DNA from: an uncultured Lachnospiraceae bacterium
Lineage (GTDB): Bacteria; Bacillota; Clostridia; Lachnospirales; Lachnospiraceae
Direction: 5' to 3'
Length of the DNA: 33,376 nt
Assembly: GCA_902788645.1 (NCBI GenBank)
Contig: CADAKW010000020.1
Coordinates: 1 to 33,376, forward strand
Part shown: positions 32,136 through 33,376 of the stretch, piece after piece
Position numbering within the stretch: position 1 is the first letter of the stretch
How the letters are laid out: every line of letters begins with the position of its first letter
Made by a program: the position numbers and the translations under genes
Notes under the pieces: generated by a model
Seen by the model: only the letters and a program-made list of their open reading frames with translations
Database searches by the model: none
Told to the model about the DNA's origin: nothing

Positions 32136-32590
32136 ACCTTTCTATATATTACAAATGATTGTTATAATATAAGAAGTGACAGAATATGCCAGTTTGTACG
32201 CAAACAGCTTTCCAATAATGTGTGTCCTGTTTTGACAAATGACATACAGTTTTCTACTGAGATAAATGAACAAATGCTGATAAGCATCATGGGAGTTGTT
32301 CAGATCCGAACAATAGAAGAAACTGATCAACGGAGAATATATAGATAACAAACAGAGAATTTATTCCGGGTTCCATTTTCTGTCACTTCCTGCCTAAAAG
32401 ATTATCAGAATTACAGGTCTCTGACAAGACGGAAACACTGCTGAAAATGATGCTGAAAAATGATGATTTTGTCTCATAAAAATTTGCCGTTGTGAAAATT
32501 GCCTTGTGCATTTTGATGATTTAAGAGGAAAAATATGTACACAATCAACAGAATAAAAAACAGACTTGTTTTGCAGCGGACATTTCCCGC
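32136..32590. other. Intergenic region without a recognisable gene
   Basis: About 455 bp of AT-rich sequence between the DUF5688-like gene and the hydratase terminator. Only short frames are present, none with a convincing RBS plus protein-like composition. TATATT and TATAAC hexamers near 32160-32175 on the minus strand may serve the DUF5688-like gene. No strong hairpin or RNA gene was seen. Confidence 0.6.
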
Positions 32591-32671
32591 AAAAAGAAAA
32601 CTCCTGAAATTTCCTATGATCCTCGAAAATAATTATTAAAGATCACTCTCGAAAACCGAAAATTCCAGGAG
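32591..32671 (-). terminator. Probable terminator downstream of the hydratase gene
   Basis: Minus-strand arms around 32658-32671 and 32601-32613 (CTCCTGGAATTTTC pairing with GAAATTTCAGGAG, imperfect) enclose about 45 nt, followed by TTTTCTTTTT (32591-32600). It is some 50 nt past the stop. The long loop lowers confidence. Confidence 0.5.
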
Positions 32672-32719
32672 CTGTGTTTTAGTTATAAATATATATATCT
32701 TGCCTAAAGCAGATGATCA

Positions 32720-33376
32720 TTACATCTGGGAGCGGTAATAATTGATCAGGCAGCCCTTCTCAATGATATCACGCTCATCATCTGTGAGGTTACCAAGGTG
32801 AAGCTCGAACTCCTTCATGCCCTTGTTTACCACATAGGCCTTAATGGTATCGTTCTTCTCCTCAATAGCCTTTTTGATATCCTTAATGAAGAGATAATCT
32901 CCGTTCTCAAATGGAAGCTCACCCTGATACAGGAATGGAAGCATACCCCAGTTGATCAGGTTGGAACGATATCTCTTGGTTGCGTACTCGTTGGCAATAT
33001 TGGCGAAGCCACCCAGTACCTTCTGGCAGGAAGCAGCCTGCTCTCTGGCAGAACCATCACCCGGCTTGACAGCAAAGATCGTAGAACCGATCTGTGTCTC
33101 CTGCGGAGATACCTTAAAGGTACCGTTGATGGTGTTAAATACCTCTTCTACCTCAGGGAGTGCTGCAAAGATATCCTCTCCTGCGACACGGGCCTTCTCA
33201 GCCGCCTGAACCTCTTTGGCGCGTCCTACATAGGCAGGATCCTTACGGGAAAGTGTAAACTCTGCCAGACCCAGAGGGTTGGAACGGAAGGAGGATGTCT
33301 CGCCGGATGGGATCAGCTCGTCTGTGGTGGTAACCGGATCGTGAATCTCGGATACGACCTTTAATACGAGGTTGTC
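32720..33376 (-). CDS. Aconitase-family hydratase, C-terminal part (gene runs off the window)
   Basis: 218 codons in one open frame up to the right edge. The sequence has IPSGETSSFRSNPLGLAEFTLSRKDP, GDGSAREQAASCQKVLGG, ANEYATKRYRSNLINWGMLPF and ELPFENGDYLFI, the swivel (domain 4) region of aconitase/isopropylmalate-isomerase proteins, where SNLINWGMLP-like and SAREQA-like segments bind substrate. It resembles the proteins annotated simply as hydratase in Clostridia; the 4Fe-4S ligands lie outside the window. The frame ends RSQM at 32720. Substrate (citrate or another hydroxy acid) cannot be told. Confidence 0.88.
   Translation of the reverse strand, partial: DNLVLKVVSEIHDPVTTTDELIPSGETSSFRSNPLGLAEFTLSRKDPAYVGRAKEVQAAEKARVAGEDIFAALPEVEEVFNTINGTFKVSPQETQIGSTIFAVKPGDGSAREQAASCQKVLGGFANIANEYATKRYRSNLINWGMLPFLYQGELPFENGDYLFIKDIKKAIEEKNDTIKAYVVNKGMKEFELHLGNLTDDERDIIEKGCLINYYRSQM

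Noticed and set aside
32142..32351. 69-codon minus-strand frame upstream of the DUF5688-like gene
   Set aside because: AT-rich, no clear RBS, hydrophobic by composition; coding not supported.

Overview
The window reads as a chromosomal segment of an anaerobic Gram-positive Clostridia, most likely Lachnospiraceae. The basis is the gene content: DUF4321 and DUF5688-type proteins, a clostridial-type LigA, SpoVB-like flippase, HisJ, RqcH, two secreted D,D-carboxypeptidases, tandem LCP proteins and a Na+-pump decarboxylase operon. RBSs are strong AGGAGG types and sigma-A-like promoters with 17-bp spacers are common. Genus is not assignable by eye.

Layout. 216-1526: lexA followed by a small SOS-controlled LysM membrane protein (YneA-like), each with its own promoter carrying LexA-box-like palindromes. 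1538-3514: the conserved yhbY-nadD-yqeK-rsfS operon (ribosome assembly/silencing and NAD synthesis). 3584-7266: a D-Ala-D-Ala carboxypeptidase on +, then two tandem LCP cell-wall ligases on -, separated by strong hairpin terminators. 7407-7891: DUF4321 gene and an 88-bp dispersed repeat. 7921-13114: a five-gene operon on - (acyl-CoA carboxyltransferase, lipoprotein-OadG, biotin carrier, OadB, OadA) for a biotin-dependent, sodium-coupled decarboxylase or transcarboxylase. 13297-16028: second carboxypeptidase, a 45-residue membrane peptide, an unknown membrane protein and a PlsC-like acyltransferase. 16182-20053: rqcH, hisJ and a cysteine desulfurase.

20076-20627 holds the most unusual object: a 530-bp foldback element whose two halves pair almost end to end, bounded by an 11-bp direct repeat and inserted just upstream of the cysteine desulfurase. 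20730-27096: SpoVB-like flippase, a small conserved-looking protein, metA (acetyl-CoA type by its Glu111), ligA, and an rluF pseudouridine synthase fused in frame to a membrane-anchored N-terminal domain. 27181-30605: a more AT-rich accessory patch around tRNA-Arg(CCG), with a phosphoesterase, a HipA/CtkA-like kinase broken by a one-base shift in an A run, its overlapping partner, and a bacterial-type poly(ADP-ribose) glycohydrolase. 30624-33376: purE, a DUF5688-like protein, about 580 bp without a gene, and the C-terminal part of an aconitase-family hydratase running off the right edge.

No CRISPR array, rRNA, transposase or replication origin was seen. Start sites were adjusted inward for several genes where a good ribosome binding site favours an internal ATG. 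All family names come from reading motifs; no database search was possible.
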